Shown here: positions 42,838 through 55,141 of the stretch, piece by piece | How the letters are laid out: each line of letters begins with the position of its first letter | Position numbering within the stretch: the stretch's first letter is position 1 | Assembly: GCA_947383145.1 (NCBI GenBank) | Contig: CANDCH010000010.1 | Coordinates: forward strand, 1-64,000 | Length of the DNA: 64,000 nucleotides | Direction: 5' to 3' | Origin: an uncultured bacterium | GTDB taxonomy: Bacteria; Bacillota; Clostridia; Oscillospirales; Oscillospiraceae | The notes under the pieces: model-generated | Databases searched by the model: none | The model's input: only the letters and a program-made list of their open reading frames with translations | Told to the model about the DNA's origin: nothing | Made by a program: the position numbers and the translations under genes

Positions 42838-42853
42838 TCGTTTGCTCCCTCCA

Positions 42854-44425
42854 TCATTCCGTCAGTTCCTTCATGGCATAGGGAATCTGCTCAATGAGGT
42901 CGGTGGGAGTCATGCCGTACTCCCCCTTGTCTTCCGCCGCCAGATCCCCGGCCCTGCCGTGAATCCACACCGCCAGCTCCGGCCCGTCCGATATCTTCTG
43001 GGCCGCCAGCGCCCCCATGAGTCCCGCCAGGGCGTCCCCGCTGCCCCCCTTGGCCATGCCGGGGTTGCCGGTGGGGTTGACGGCGCATCCGCTGTCCCCG
43101 GCCACGATGGTGCGGTGTCCCTTGAGCACCACCGCGCACCGGTGACGCCGGGCGAAGGCCCGCGCCGCCTCCAGCCGGTCCCGGATGGGCAGGGCGCACC
43201 CGCTCAGCCGGGCGAACTCCCCGTCGTGGGGGGTGAGGACGGTGGGGCCTTTCCGCTCGTCCAACACATCTATATGTTCGGAAATGATATTTAGACCATC
43301 GGCGTCCAGCACCACGGGGCAGTCCAACTCCCGCAGCAGCGTGAGCACCAGGCGTTCCGCCCGCTCTCCCCGGCCCAGGCCGGGGCCGACGACGGCGGCG
43401 GTGCAGCCCCGGGCCTTTTCCACGATTCCGCCGTCGTCCTGGGGCCAGGGCCATACCATCGCCTCGCCGCAGCACCTTGCCGCCAGGACGGGGTATACGT
43501 CCTCGGGAACGGCCAGCGTCGTCAGCCCCGCGCCGGAGCGCACCGCCGCCTGGGCGCACAGCGCCGCCGCCCCGGTGTACCCCCGGCTCCCGGCCAGGAT
43601 GAACAGCCTGCCGAAGTCCCCCTTGTGGCTGAAGGCGGGGCGGCGGGGCAGGGAGAGGTCCTCCCGGTCCACCAGCACGGTCTGGGTCCGCTTTGGGTAT
43701 ACGTCCTCCGGGATGCCGATGTCCGCCACCACCACCCGGCCGCCGTGGGCCGCGCCCTGGCCCACATACAGCCCCGGCTTGCCCCTGGAAAAGGTGACGG
43801 TGACATCCGCCCGCACCGCCGCGCCCATCACCTCGCCGGTATCGGCGTGGATGCCGCTGGGCACGTCCACCGCCACCACCCAGCCCGTTCCGCAGCGGGT
43901 GAGCTGAGCGGCCAGGGCCGCGTCCGGCTCCAGGTCCCGGCGGAGGCCCACCCCGAACATGGCGTCAATGGCCACGTCGAAGAACATATACTGCTCCCTC
44001 TGGTCCGGATCGAAATCCTCCAGCAGGCCCCCCGCCTCGCTGAGGCGGCGCTCCATCTCCAGGCAGCCGTCGGTCATTTTGGCACGGTCCCCCACCAGGA
44101 CGCACTTCACCTGCCAGCCCATCTCCAGCAGATACCGGGCCACGGCCACGCCGTCCCCGCCGTTGTTGCCGGGGCCGCACCACACGATGGCGGACCGCCG
44201 CCGCATGGCCCAGAACTCCGCGATCTCCTCGGAAGTGGGGGCGTGGCCGTCCCCGGTGATCCAGCCCAAGGGCTGGTCCAGCCCCGGCCCGGGTATGGGC
44301 AGGGCGCGCACCTCCCGCACCACGGCCATGGCGGCGTTCTCCATCAGCTGGCTGGACGGGATGCCCAGCTCCTCGATGGCCCGGCGGTCGGCCTCCCCCA
44401 TCTGGGCGGCGGTGTACAGGTTCAT
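42854..44425 (-). CDS. nnr: Bifunctional NAD(P)HX epimerase/dehydratase
   Basis: 523 residues from ATG 44425 with AAGGAGGACAACCT upstream. Repairs hydrated NAD(P)H. N-terminal epimerase (YjeF-N) domain with MGEADRRAIEELGI and CGPGNNGGDGVAVARYL; C-terminal ADP-dependent dehydratase with HKGDFGRLFILAGSRGYTGA, DADGLN, LTPHDGEFARLSG and GNPGMAKGGSGDALAG. Start overlaps the preceding membrane-protein stop by 4 bp. Confidence 0.95.
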   Translation of the reverse strand: MNLYTAAQMGEADRRAIEELGIPSSQLMENAAMAVVREVRALPIPGPGLDQPLGWITGDGHAPTSEEIAEFWAMRRRSAIVWCGPGNNGGDGVAVARYLLEMGWQVKCVLVGDRAKMTDGCLEMERRLSEAGGLLEDFDPDQREQYMFFDVAIDAMFGVGLRRDLEPDAALAAQLTRCGTGWVVAVDVPSGIHADTGEVMGAAVRADVTVTFSRGKPGLYVGQGAAHGGRVVVADIGIPEDVYPKRTQTVLVDREDLSLPRRPAFSHKGDFGRLFILAGSRGYTGAAALCAQAAVRSGAGLTTLAVPEDVYPVLAARCCGEAMVWPWPQDDGGIVEKARGCTAAVVGPGLGRGERAERLVLTLLRELDCPVVLDADGLNIISEHIDVLDERKGPTVLTPHDGEFARLSGCALPIRDRLEAARAFARRHRCAVVLKGHRTIVAGDSGCAVNPTGNPGMAKGGSGDALAGLMGALAAQKISDGPELAVWIHGRAGDLAAEDKGEYGMTPTDLIEQIPYAMKELTE

Positions 44426-44955
44426 AGGTTGTCCTCCTTTTCCAGCACGGCGCGCAATTCCTCTCTTGTCAACACGGGGCCGAAGTCCGCACGGCTGTTG
44501 TTCCATGCGCCGGTCAATCCCATAACCAGCCGGTAAAGGCCCAGCGTCAGTCCGGCGGCGGGCAGGCCGTTTCCGGACTCCAGCCCCAGCAGGGGCGCAA
44601 TCCAGAAAAACCGGGTGATCTCCCAGGCCCACCAGGCCGTCAGGGGCAGGGCGGCGCACCAGTCAAGAATTCCGAAGTGGGAGATGCAGCGGGGCCGGCG
44701 GTTGAGGAGGCAGAGGTTGGAAAGCAGGCCGATGTTGGTGCGGGTTTTGTCATTGTATCCGCCGTACCGGGCCACCAGCAGCCGGGCCAGCCGGGGAGAT
44801 CGCAGCTCCACATAGCCGGGAATTCTCTGCCCCGGGGCCGTCCAGGCGGACTGGCGCGCGCCGCCCACGCCGAAGCCGTACCCGACCGCCACCAGGAACA
44901 GCAGCCACACCGCGGTGATGAACGCCAGCGCCCCCAGCGCCCTGAGAAGCTCCAT
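44422..44955 (-). CDS. Membrane protein of unknown function
   Basis: 177 residues from ATG 44955 (GGGGAGGGG upstream; the frame continues upstream but across the T-box gene promoter region). One strong N-terminal helix and two weaker hydrophobic stretches around 115-150. No family recognised. Translationally coupled to nnr. Confidence 0.7.
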   Translation of the reverse strand: MELLRALGALAFITAVWLLFLVAVGYGFGVGGARQSAWTAPGQRIPGYVELRSPRLARLLVARYGGYNDKTRTNIGLLSNLCLLNRRPRCISHFGILDWCAALPLTAWWAWEITRFFWIAPLLGLESGNGLPAAGLTLGLYRLVMGLTGAWNNSRADFGPVLTREELRAVLEKEDNL

Positions 44956-45072
44956 CCCGGCCCCTCCCCTCATTTTCTCTCCATTATACCGTTTTTCCCC
45001 TTGCATTTCAACCATTATTATGGTATAAAGAAAAAAGTGAAATGCGATGAACGGGAAAATAGCGGGTTTGCG

Positions 45073-45275
45073 CATCTAAGAGAGGGACGGCCGCCGGCTG
45101 AGAGCCGCCCCGGTGTGTGCCGCTTGTTCGCCCGGGAGCGGCCCCCGAGAAGGGGACGGCCCGCCTCCGTTACAGGGCTTTGAGAGTCCGCGCCGCGCGC
45201 GGAAATGCGGGTGGTACCGCGGAAGGGCTTGCCTTTCGTCCCCAGATCCGGGGAGGAGGGGCTTTTATTTTATGT
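45073..45275 (+). promoter_or_regulatory. T-box leader riboswitch of the phenylalanyl-tRNA synthetase operon
   Basis: Begins with an AGAGAGGGACGG stem I base and ends with the conserved T-box GCGGGTGGTACCGCG (45207-45221), then a terminator (CCCCAGATCCGGGG with outer pairs) and TTTTATTTT. Uncharged tRNA binds the leader and its CCA end pairs with the T-box to prevent termination. Downstream pheS-pheT imply tRNA-Phe; a TTC at 45127-45129 may be the specifier codon, but I am not sure of the fold. Confidence 0.88.
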
Positions 45276-45290
45276 GAAAGGTGTGTTTTT

Positions 45291-45617
45291 ATGATCGTTT
45301 CCACCACCCCAACCCTGGAGGGAATGCGTATCACGGCCTATCACGGCATCGTATTCGGCGAGGTCATCATCGGCACGGATTTTGCCCGGGACTTTGCCGC
45401 CGGCTTCACCAACCTGTTTGGGGGCCGTTCCGCCGCCTACGAGGAGGCGCTGGCCGAGGCCCGGCAGGACGCGCTCAAGGAGATGAAGAAGCGGGCGCGG
45501 GCCATGGGGGCCAGCGCTGTGGTGGGGGTGGACATGGACTACGAGTCCCTGGGCCAGATGATGATGGTCACGGCCAGCGGCACCGCCGTTACAGCAGAGC
45601 TTTTGGAAAAGGAGTAA
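45291..45617 (+). CDS. YbjQ family protein (UPF0145)
   Basis: 108 residues from ATG 45291. Pattern [36 protein letters not shown] and [20 protein letters not shown] is the whole YbjQ family, a small pentameric fold of unknown, possibly metal-linked role. It lies between the T-box and pheS with a 5-bp gap to pheS, so it is controlled by phenylalanine-tRNA charging, an uncommon arrangement. Confidence 0.92.
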   Translation: MIVSTTPTLEGMRITAYHGIVFGEVIIGTDFARDFAAGFTNLFGGRSAAYEEALAEARQDALKEMKKRARAMGASAVVGVDMDYESLGQMMMVTASGTAVTAELLEKE

Positions 45618-45622
45618 ACGAT

Positions 45623-46648
45623 ATGAAAGAACAGTTAGCGAAAATCCGCGCCGAGGCGCTCTCCGCCTTTGGGAACGTCCGCGACGCCGCCGCCCTGGAC
45701 GAGCTGCGGGTGAAATACCTGGGCAAAAAGGGCGAACTGACGGCGGTGCTCAAGCAGATGGGCAAATTATCTGCGGAGGAGCGCCCCGCCATGGGCCAGC
45801 TGGCCAACGAGGTCCGCGCCGCCCTGGAAAGCGCCCTGGACGCCGCCTCCGAAAAGATGGAGGCCGCCGCCCTGGAGCTGAAGCTCAGGTCGGAGACGGT
45901 GGACGTGACCATCCCCGGCAAGCGCGTGCAGGTGGGCCGCCGCCACCCCATGAACACCGCCCTGGACGAGATCAAGGAAATCTTCATCGGCATGGGCTTC
46001 ACCGTGCTGGACGGTCCTGAGATCGAGCTGGCCCGGTTGAACTTCGACCGCCTCAACGCGGAGGAGGGACATCCCTCCCGGGACTGGTCGGACACCTTCT
46101 ACTTCGACACGGACGAGCGGGTGATGCTCCGCTCCCAGACCTCCCCCATGCAGGTCCGGGCCATGGACTCCATGAAGCTGCCCATCCGCATCGTGGCCCC
46201 CGGCCGGGTATACCGCAAGGACGAGGCGGACGCCACCCACTCCCCCATGTTCCACCAGGTGGAGGGGATGGTCATTGATAAGAACGTCACCATGGCGGAT
46301 TTGAAGGGCACGCTGAACAGCCTGGCGGAGCGGCTGTTCGGGGAGGGCACCGTCACCCGGTTCCGGCCCCACCATTTCCCCTTCACCGAGCCCTCCTGCG
46401 AGGTGGACGTGCAGTGCCACAAGTGCGGCGGCGCGGGCTGCCCCACCTGCAAGGGCGAGGGCTGGATCGAGCTGCTGGGCGCGGGGATGATCCATCCCCA
46501 CGTGCTGGAGATGGCGGGCATCGACCCCGGGGAGTGGTCGGGCTGGGCCTTCGGCATGGGCCTGGAGCGCACCGCCATGCGCCGGTTCAAGATCGACGAC
46601 CTGCGGCTCATCTTCGAGAACGACGTGCGGTTCCTGGAGCAATTTTAA
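45623..46648 (+). CDS. pheS: Phenylalanyl-tRNA synthetase alpha subunit
   Basis: 341 residues, normal length; AAAGGAG precedes ATG 45623. Coiled-coil N-terminus, class II motif 2 region (TSPMQVRAMDSMKLPIRIV), motif 3 GMGLERTAMRRF, Phe pocket HHFPFTEPSCEVDV. Forms the heterotetramer with PheT encoded 50 bp downstream. Confidence 0.97.
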   Translation: MKEQLAKIRAEALSAFGNVRDAAALDELRVKYLGKKGELTAVLKQMGKLSAEERPAMGQLANEVRAALESALDAASEKMEAAALELKLRSETVDVTIPGKRVQVGRRHPMNTALDEIKEIFIGMGFTVLDGPEIELARLNFDRLNAEEGHPSRDWSDTFYFDTDERVMLRSQTSPMQVRAMDSMKLPIRIVAPGRVYRKDEADATHSPMFHQVEGMVIDKNVTMADLKGTLNSLAERLFGEGTVTRFRPHHFPFTEPSCEVDVQCHKCGGAGCPTCKGEGWIELLGAGMIHPHVLEMAGIDPGEWSGWAFGMGLERTAMRRFKIDDLRLIFENDVRFLEQF

Positions 46649-46698
46649 TATGCAGGGGCGCACGGTGTGCGTCCCTGCAATCAGAAAGGGTTTTTAAT

Positions 46699-49422
<2,724 letters not shown>

Positions 49423-49441
49423 GGGCTTCCGTAGTCAAAAC

Positions 49442-49472
49442 GCGGGCGGTTTCCCATGGGGAAACCGCCCGC
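49442..49472 (+). terminator. Terminator of the ybjQ-pheST operon
   Basis: GCGGGCGGTTTCC and GGAAACCGCCCGC, a 13-bp perfect stem, followed by CTGCTTT. Confidence 0.8.
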
Positions 49473-49642
49473 CTGCTTTAAGGAAGCGCTGATTAAACGC
49501 GCCTGCGGCATCTTGCGGAAATTTTGCGCCATAATTTTGTTGCGATTTCTTGTAATAAACACAATTATTCCTGCAAAATCGCGCCGCGTTCTGGCGCAAA
49601 ATTTCTTCGCAATCTGCTCTTGCCGATTTAATCAGTCCTTCC

Positions 49643-50284
49643 TTAATCCTCCGCGTCAAAAATTTTCGCGATGAACTTATAATATTTTCCGTCGTCATAG
49701 GGCGCGTCCGGCAGGCTGACGACTAAGTACATGTTTTTCAGCGTCGTTTTGTCCTCGGCTGTGTAGTAATCCGGGTCAGTCACGGAGATGTTGTTATACC
49801 ACTGGTCGTTGTAGAGAAAATTCGCCCTGGTCTTGGGCTTATCGGGGTTGTCGGACTTCTGCCTGAGGCGCAGCCACGGCGTATGGACCAGAATCAGGGA
49901 GCGGTTCACCTTAGCCATCTCCTCCTCGTCCAGGGCGCGCTCCGTATTCACGTACACCGCGTCCCACGGCTCCGCGGGATGAATCCGCAGCACATCCTGG
50001 ACGCTCCAGGTGTCCAGCTTCTGGAACTTTTTTTCCTCATTGATCAGCACATTCTCCGGCTGGTGGTCAACCGGGCGCTCCTCCGCCACCTTCACCCGCA
50101 CGCAGTCCAGCACCCCGCATACGCTGCCGTCCTTGCAGGTCAGGTGGGCGTCCGTCAGCGCCCCGTGGCTCCACTGGTCGGACGACGTCAGCCGCACCCA
50201 TTCGCCGCTCTGGGCGTCCACCCCGGCCACGCAGTAGCCGCCGCGCTTGGTGGACTTGGTCAGAAGCACGATTTCTCTGGTCAT
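49643..50284 (-). CDS. Dual-OB-like protein of the DUF488 module
   Basis: 213 residues. Starts REIVLLTKSTKRGGYCVAGVD and contains two beta-rich halves (DGSVCGVLDCVRVKVAEE; the second with NMYLVVSLPDAPYDDGKYYKF). This matches proteins annotated as dual OB domain that accompany DUF488 genes. Likely nucleic-acid binding. Third gene of the minus-strand module, 41 bp after the second DUF488 gene. Confidence 0.7.
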   Translation of the reverse strand: MTREIVLLTKSTKRGGYCVAGVDAQSGEWVRLTSSDQWSHGALTDAHLTCKDGSVCGVLDCVRVKVAEERPVDHQPENVLINEEKKFQKLDTWSVQDVLRIHPAEPWDAVYVNTERALDEEEMAKVNRSLILVHTPWLRLRQKSDNPDKPKTRANFLYNDQWYNNISVTDPDYYTAEDKTTLKNMYLVVSLPDAPYDDGKYYKFIAKIFDAED

Positions 50285-50325
50285 GATCGTTTATCCCCGC
50301 TCTCTGTCTATATTTCAGCATCCCG

Positions 50326-50766
50326 TTACAGATGCTTGATCTCTGTCTCAGGGGCCCGCTCCCGGATCAGCTCCGCCAGGAGGCGGCGGTGGCAGCGCTC
50401 CGGCGTGGGCTCGCTGCAAAGCAGGCAGACCCGCTCATAGCCCGCGAAGCGCTTCAGGAACCGTTCCGCCGCGCCGCGCTGCTCCATCAGGGGCAGGTAT
50501 CGGCTCACGTAGTCCTCCCAGCCCGATTGCTTCTTCTTGTAGTCGTCCAGAATCTGCTTGGTGGGCGCGAACTCCTCGCAGTGGGCGTAGCCGCACCCGC
50601 AGATCTCCTTCAGAAAATAGCGCAGGTCCTCCCCCTTGGTGAAGCCGGCCAGCTGGGACTTGTTGTTCAGCCGGATGTCCACCAGCATCTGGATTTGGTG
50701 CTCCCTCAGCAGCTCAAAGAAGCGCTCCGCCGTTTTCTGGGTGAAGCCAATGGTATAAACCGTCAT
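50326..50766 (-). CDS. DUF488 family protein, second of pair
   Basis: 146 residues from ATG 50766, overlapping the stop of the other DUF488 gene by 4 bp. YTIGFTQKTAERFFELLREH, VDIRLNNKSQLAGFTK and the conserved CLLCSEPTPERCHRRLL motif are typical of DUF488, which has no settled biochemical role. The Cys/Glu/His set in the motif looks like an active or metal site. Confidence 0.9.
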   Translation of the reverse strand: MTVYTIGFTQKTAERFFELLREHQIQMLVDIRLNNKSQLAGFTKGEDLRYFLKEICGCGYAHCEEFAPTKQILDDYKKKQSGWEDYVSRYLPLMEQRGAAERFLKRFAGYERVCLLCSEPTPERCHRRLLAELIRERAPETEIKHL

Positions 50767-51371
50767 GTGCCGTCCTCCTGAATCCGATATCCGATTTCCG
50801 CGTTGCGCAGGCGGTAGCATTCCCTGAGCAGGGCCTGCTCGTCCTTCACCGGCTCGCCGATGACGATCTGATCCCGGTCGGGAAAATAGCGGTCCAGCAG
50901 CTGCCGCTCCAGCTCCCGGTGCGCCAGCGGGCCCTTCGGCCGCAGGTGGACCACCTCATAGCCGTGGTCCGCAAAGGCCCGGGCCACCAGAATCGCCCGG
51001 TGGCAGTCGGCGGGCTCGATCTCGGCGCACATCAGCGCAAAGCAGAAATCCTGTTCCATGCTGTCCTCAATTTTCCGAAGGCCGCTCTGGAAGGCCGGGG
51101 ACTGGGCAAACAGCTCAAAATCCAAGTAGCCCCTGGGATAATAGCTCCGCTCCGGCTGGCGCGCGCCGAACTCCCGGGCATAGCTGCGGTAATAGATGCG
51201 GGCGCTGTGCAGCGTCCGCTCCAGCTGGTCTTTGTTGTAGTCCTGGTGGTAGCCGGAGAACGGGGAACTGCGCACGTCCACCAGGGCGGATACGCCGTGC
51301 CCGCGCAGCGTGTCCACAAAGGCCCCGATGGAGAAGCCCGCGTATCCAATTGTATAGATGATGTCCACCAT
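50763..51371 (-). CDS. DUF488 family protein, first of pair
   Basis: 202 residues from ATG 51371. IIYTIGYAGFSIGAFVDTLR, LVDVRSSPFSGYHQDYNKDQ and ALMCAEIEPADCHRAILVA define the longer DUF488 form. Opens the three-gene module with its paralogue and the dual-OB-like protein. Such modules are often found in variable chromosomal spots; role unknown. Confidence 0.9.
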   Translation of the reverse strand: MVDIIYTIGYAGFSIGAFVDTLRGHGVSALVDVRSSPFSGYHQDYNKDQLERTLHSARIYYRSYAREFGARQPERSYYPRGYLDFELFAQSPAFQSGLRKIEDSMEQDFCFALMCAEIEPADCHRAILVARAFADHGYEVVHLRPKGPLAHRELERQLLDRYFPDRDQIVIGEPVKDEQALLRECYRLRNAEIGYRIQEDGT

Positions 51372-51553
51372 GCCGCGGCCTCCGTTCCCGTGATATGCCA
51401 AGCTGGCAGTTATGATTATAAGGCACGCCGCTGGAAAAATCAAGGGATAAAGCGCGGTCCCACGGTATTTTCAGCGCTGCAAACGGTCCGCCTTAAAGCG
51501 GACGGCAGATACGGGAAACGGTCTGCTTTCCCGCCTGCATTATGGAGGAGGGG

Positions 51554-52021
51554 TCACGCCTCCAGCGCCCGGATCAGGTTCACCATCTCAACCGCGCCCA
51601 GGGCGCAGTCATAGCCCTTGTTTCCAGCCTTGGTTCCCGCCCGCTCGATGGCCTGCTCAATGTTTTCCGTGGTGAGCACGCCGAACATCACCGGCACCCC
51701 GGTCTCCAGCGACACGGCGGCGATGCCCTTGGACGCCTCATTGCACACATAGTCATAATGGCTGGTGGCCCCCCGGATCACCGCGCCCAGGCAGATCACC
51801 GCGTCGTACTTCCCGCTTTTGGCCATTTTGGAGGCGATGAGCGGGATCTCAAACGCGCCGGGCACCCAGGCCACGTGGACGTCCTCCTCCCGCACGCCGT
51901 GGCGCAGCAGCCCGTCCATGGCCCCGCTGAGCAGCTTGGCGGTGATGAATTCGTTGAACCGGGCGGCGACGACGCCGATTTTGATCTCCTTGGATATCAG
52001 GCTTCCTTCAAAGATTTTCAT
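51554..52021 (-). CDS. ribH: 6,7-dimethyl-8-ribityllumazine synthase
   Basis: 155 residues. Condenses the dihydroxybutanone phosphate from RibB with the pyrimidine from RibD. Seen: [39 protein letters not shown] (catalytic His). Last gene of the rib operon, 20 bp after ribBA. Confidence 0.97.
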   Translation of the reverse strand: MKIFEGSLISKEIKIGVVAARFNEFITAKLLSGAMDGLLRHGVREEDVHVAWVPGAFEIPLIASKMAKSGKYDAVICLGAVIRGATSHYDYVCNEASKGIAAVSLETGVPVMFGVLTTENIEQAIERAGTKAGNKGYDCALGAVEMVNLIRALEA

Positions 52022-52041
52022 GGTAAACTCCCTTTCTCAGC

Positions 52042-53241
52042 TTAATAGTTCAGGATGTGGCCCATCCGGGCCTGCTTGGTTTTCAGGTAGAAGATATCGT
52101 GGGCGGTGGCGGTCATCTGGATGGGCACCCGCCGGGTGATCTCCAGGCCGAACTCGGACAGCTGATAGACCTTATCCGGGTTGTTGGTGAGCAGGCGCAT
52201 ACTCTTGACCCCCAGCTCCCGCAGAATCTGGGCCCCGACGTAGTACTCCCGCTGGTCCCCGGCAAAGCCCAGGGCCAGGTTGGCCTCCAGGGTGTCCATG
52301 CCCCGCTCCTGCAGCCCATAGGCCCGCAGCTTGTTGATGAGGCCGATGCCCCGGCCCTCCTGGCGCATGTAGAGCAGGACGCCCCGGCCCTCCCGCTCAA
52401 TCTGGGTCATGGCGGAGGCCAGCTGCTGGCCGCAGTCGCAGCGCAGGGAGCCGAAGGTGTCCCCGGTGAGGCACTCCGAGTGGACCCGGCACAGCACGTC
52501 CCGGCCGTCCCCGAGGTTCCCCTTCACCAGGGCCACGTGGTGCTCGCCGTTGAGCCGGTTCACGAAGCCGAAGGCGGCAAAGCGGCCGTATTTCGTGGGC
52601 AGGTCCACCTGCGCCACCCGGTCTACCAGAATTTCATGGCATTTCCGGTAATTCTGGAGGTCCCGGATGGTGATGAACTTCATGTCCCAGCGCCGGGCCA
52701 GCCGGGCCAGCTCGGGGGCGCGCATCATGGCGCCGTCCTCTCCCATGATCTCGCAGCACAGCCCGCACTCCTTCAGCCCCGCCAGACGGCACAGGTCCAC
52801 CGTGGCCTCGGTGTGGCCGCCGCGCTCCAGCACGCCGTTTTTCCGGGCCAGCAGGGGAAACATGTGCCCCGGGCGGCGGAAATCCTCCGGGCGGGCGTCC
52901 TCCGCCACGCAGGCCAGGGCGGTGACGGACCGCTCGGCGGCGGAGATGCCGGTGGAGGTGGAGGCGTGGTCGATGGACACCGTGAAGGCGGTCTCGTGGT
53001 TGTCCGTGTTCCGGCGCACCATCTGGGGAATCCTCAGCCGCTCCACATACTCCTCGGACATGGGCATACAGATCAGCCCCTTTCCGTGGGTGGCCATGAA
53101 GTTGATGTTTTCCGTGGTGGCAAACTGGGCCGCGCAGATGAAGTCCCCCTCGTTCTCCCGGTCCGGGTCGTCCGTCACCAGGATGATTCTCCCCCTGCGC
53201 AGGTCGTCCAGGGCCTCTTCCACAGTATTGAATTGAATCAT
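52042..53241 (-). CDS. ribBA: Bifunctional DHBP synthase/GTP cyclohydrolase II
   Basis: 399 residues from ATG 53241 (AGGAGGATCGGCA upstream). Residues 1-~200 make 3,4-dihydroxy-2-butanone 4-phosphate ([25 protein letters not shown]); residues ~205-399 open GTP (zinc motif [24 protein letters not shown]). Between ribE and ribH. Confidence 0.97.
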   Translation of the reverse strand: MIQFNTVEEALDDLRRGRIILVTDDPDRENEGDFICAAQFATTENINFMATHGKGLICMPMSEEYVERLRIPQMVRRNTDNHETAFTVSIDHASTSTGISAAERSVTALACVAEDARPEDFRRPGHMFPLLARKNGVLERGGHTEATVDLCRLAGLKECGLCCEIMGEDGAMMRAPELARLARRWDMKFITIRDLQNYRKCHEILVDRVAQVDLPTKYGRFAAFGFVNRLNGEHHVALVKGNLGDGRDVLCRVHSECLTGDTFGSLRCDCGQQLASAMTQIEREGRGVLLYMRQEGRGIGLINKLRAYGLQERGMDTLEANLALGFAGDQREYYVGAQILRELGVKSMRLLTNNPDKVYQLSEFGLEITRRVPIQMTATAHDIFYLKTKQARMGHILNY

Positions 53242-53252
53242 TGCCGATCCTC

Positions 53253-53900
53253 CTAAAATCCGTACCGGGACAACAGCTCCCGGGTGACGCCGCCCGCCTT
53301 TTGAACCGCCGGAGCGGGGGAGAGCAGCTTTTCCACATATTTTCCGATGATATCCGTCTCCAGGTTCACCAGGTCCCCCTCGGCCCGCTCCCCCAGGGTT
53401 GTCCGCGCCGCGGTGTGGGGAATGACGGACACGGAGAAATCCCGCTCCGCCGCCGCCGCGACGGTGAGGCTGATGCCGTCGATGGCGATGGAGCCTTTTT
53501 CCACCACGTACCGCAGGAGCTTCGGGTCCGCCGACACCGTGTACCAGATGGCGGTGTCGTCCCGGCGGACGCGGAGGATTGTCCCCACCCCGTCCACATG
53601 GCCCGCCACCAGATGCCCGCCGAACCGGCCGTTGACGGGCATGGCCCGCTCCAGATTCACGCGCCGGCCGGGGGACAGTCCGGCCAGGGCGGAGCGGTCC
53701 AGGGTCTCGTGCATCACGTCCGCCGAGAAGCCCCGCCCGGTGAGGGCGGCGACGGTGAGGCACACGCCGTTGACGGCGATGCTGTCCCCAAGCTTGGCGC
53801 CCTCCAGCACAAGCTCCGCCCGGAGGGTGAGCACGGCGGAATGGCGGCCCCGCTGAATGCGCTCCACGGCGCCAACCTCCTCAATGATTCCGGTAAACAG
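53253..53900 (-). CDS. ribE: Riboflavin synthase alpha subunit, apparent CTG start
   Basis: 215 residues if started at CTG 53900. Two lumazine-binding domains ([32 protein letters not shown]) and [12 protein letters not shown] twice-repeated architecture. The standard start in frame, GTG 53867, would remove the conserved N-terminal FTGIIEEVG; the codon at the Met position directly before FTGII is CTG, with GAGGTGGAG upstream and a TGA stop above it, so no ATG/GTG/TTG can serve the full domain. It overlaps ribD by 20 bp, favouring coupled initiation. Confidence 0.94.
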   Translation of the reverse strand: MFTGIIEEVGAVERIQRGRHSAVLTLRAELVLEGAKLGDSIAVNGVCLTVAALTGRGFSADVMHETLDRSALAGLSPGRRVNLERAMPVNGRFGGHLVAGHVDGVGTILRVRRDDTAIWYTVSADPKLLRYVVEKGSIAIDGISLTVAAAAERDFSVSVIPHTAARTTLGERAEGDLVNLETDIIGKYVEKLLSPAPAVQKAGGVTRELLSRYGF

Positions 53901-54987
53901 GGTACTCCACCTCGCTCTCCATCAAAAAATCCCCGCCCAGCCGGACGGCGGTGGTGTTGACCAGCCGGAACGCGCCCTCCGGATGGGGGACGCCCTCCCC
54001 CTCCACCGGGGTTTTGGCCTCCCGCCCGCCCAGCAGTTTGGGGGCGATGTACGCCTGCACCCTTTGGACGACCCCCTGCTCCAGCGCCGCCCAGTTCAAG
54101 GTTCCGCCCCCCTCCAGCAGAACGCTGTCGATCCCCTCCCGGCCCAGCCGCTCCATCAGCCGGTTCAGGTCCGTGCGGCCGTCCCGCTCCTCCACGGTCA
54201 GGAGGCGGCAGCCGGCGCGCTCGTAGGGGGCCCGTCTGGCGGCGTCGGCGCAGCAGGTGGCCAGGATGGTGGGGACCTCCTTCGCGGTGTCCACGACCCG
54301 CGCCGTCAGGGGGGTGCGCAGGCGGGTGTCGCACACCACGCGAACGGGATTTCTGCCGCCGGGCAGGCGGCAGGTGAGCAGGGGATCGTCGGCCAGCACC
54401 GTCCCCACCCCGACCATGACGGCGGACAGCCGGTGCCGCAGGGCCTGGACGCGGGCCCGGGCCTCCGGCCCGGTGATCCATTTGGAGGCCCCGGTATAGG
54501 CCGCGATTTTTCCGTCCATGGTCATGGCGTACTTCATCACCACATAGGGCCGCCCGGTCTGGACATAGTGGAAAAAGACCTGGTTCAGCCGGACGCACGC
54601 CTCCTCCAGCACAGGTCCGGCCACCTCCACCCCCCGGTCCCGCAGGAGCTGGAGCCCCTTGCCCGCCACCAGCGGGTTGGGGTCTTCGGAGCCCGCCACC
54701 ACCCGGCGGATGCCCGCCGCCAGAATGGCTTCGGTGCAGGGGGGCTGGCGTCCCTGGTGGCAGCAGGGCTCCAGCGTGACGTACATGGTTCCGCCCCTGG
54801 GGTCCTCCGTACAGGCGGCCAGGGCGTTCCGCTCGGCATGGGCCTGCCCGCACCGCTGGTGCCAGCCCTGACCGATGATCCGCCCCTCCTTGACCACCAC
54901 CGCGCCCACCATGGGGTTGGGGGAAGTCCAGCCCGCGCCCCGCTCCGCCAGCTCCAGGGCCAGGCGCATATAGTCCTGGTCGCGCAT
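53881..54987 (-). CDS. ribD: Bifunctional pyrimidine deaminase/reductase RibD
   Basis: 368 residues. N-terminal deaminase with zinc site HAERNAL and PCCHQGRQPPC; C-terminal reductase (YVVMKYAMTMDGKIA, LLEGGGTLNWAAL). Catalyses two middle steps of riboflavin synthesis. First gene of the operon, below the FMN riboswitch; GAGGTGATGCT precedes the ATG. Confidence 0.96.
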   Translation of the reverse strand: MRDQDYMRLALELAERGAGWTSPNPMVGAVVVKEGRIIGQGWHQRCGQAHAERNALAACTEDPRGGTMYVTLEPCCHQGRQPPCTEAILAAGIRRVVAGSEDPNPLVAGKGLQLLRDRGVEVAGPVLEEACVRLNQVFFHYVQTGRPYVVMKYAMTMDGKIAAYTGASKWITGPEARARVQALRHRLSAVMVGVGTVLADDPLLTCRLPGGRNPVRVVCDTRLRTPLTARVVDTAKEVPTILATCCADAARRAPYERAGCRLLTVEERDGRTDLNRLMERLGREGIDSVLLEGGGTLNWAALEQGVVQRVQAYIAPKLLGGREAKTPVEGEGVPHPEGAFRLVNTTAVRLGGDFLMESEVEYPVYRNH

Positions 54988-55012
54988 AGCATCACCTCAA
55001 ACACACAAAAAT

Positions 55013-55036
55013 GCCCTGAACGAAAGCGTTCAGGGC
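55013..55036 (-). terminator. Terminator hairpin in the rib leader, proximal to ribD
   Basis: GCCCTGAACG, AAAG/CTTT loop, CGTTCAGGGC, followed on the minus strand by ATTTTTG, 26 bp before ribD. Probably the riboswitch-controlled expression-platform terminator. Confidence 0.8.
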
Positions 55037-55078
55037 GTGGGGAACAGGCGGGGAGACCCCGCCCGCGGCAAAGAAAAA

Positions 55079-55102
55079 CTCTGGAACGCTGCCATTCCAG
55101 AG
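55079..55102 (-). terminator. Second terminator-like hairpin in the rib leader
   Basis: CTCTGGAA, 8-nt loop, TTCCAGAG, followed on the minus strand by TTTTTCTTTG; lies between the FMN aptamer and the proximal terminator. Confidence 0.75.
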
Positions 55103-55141
55103 CAAAGCCGCCGGCGCGGGGATAGACCCAGCGTCGCACAA

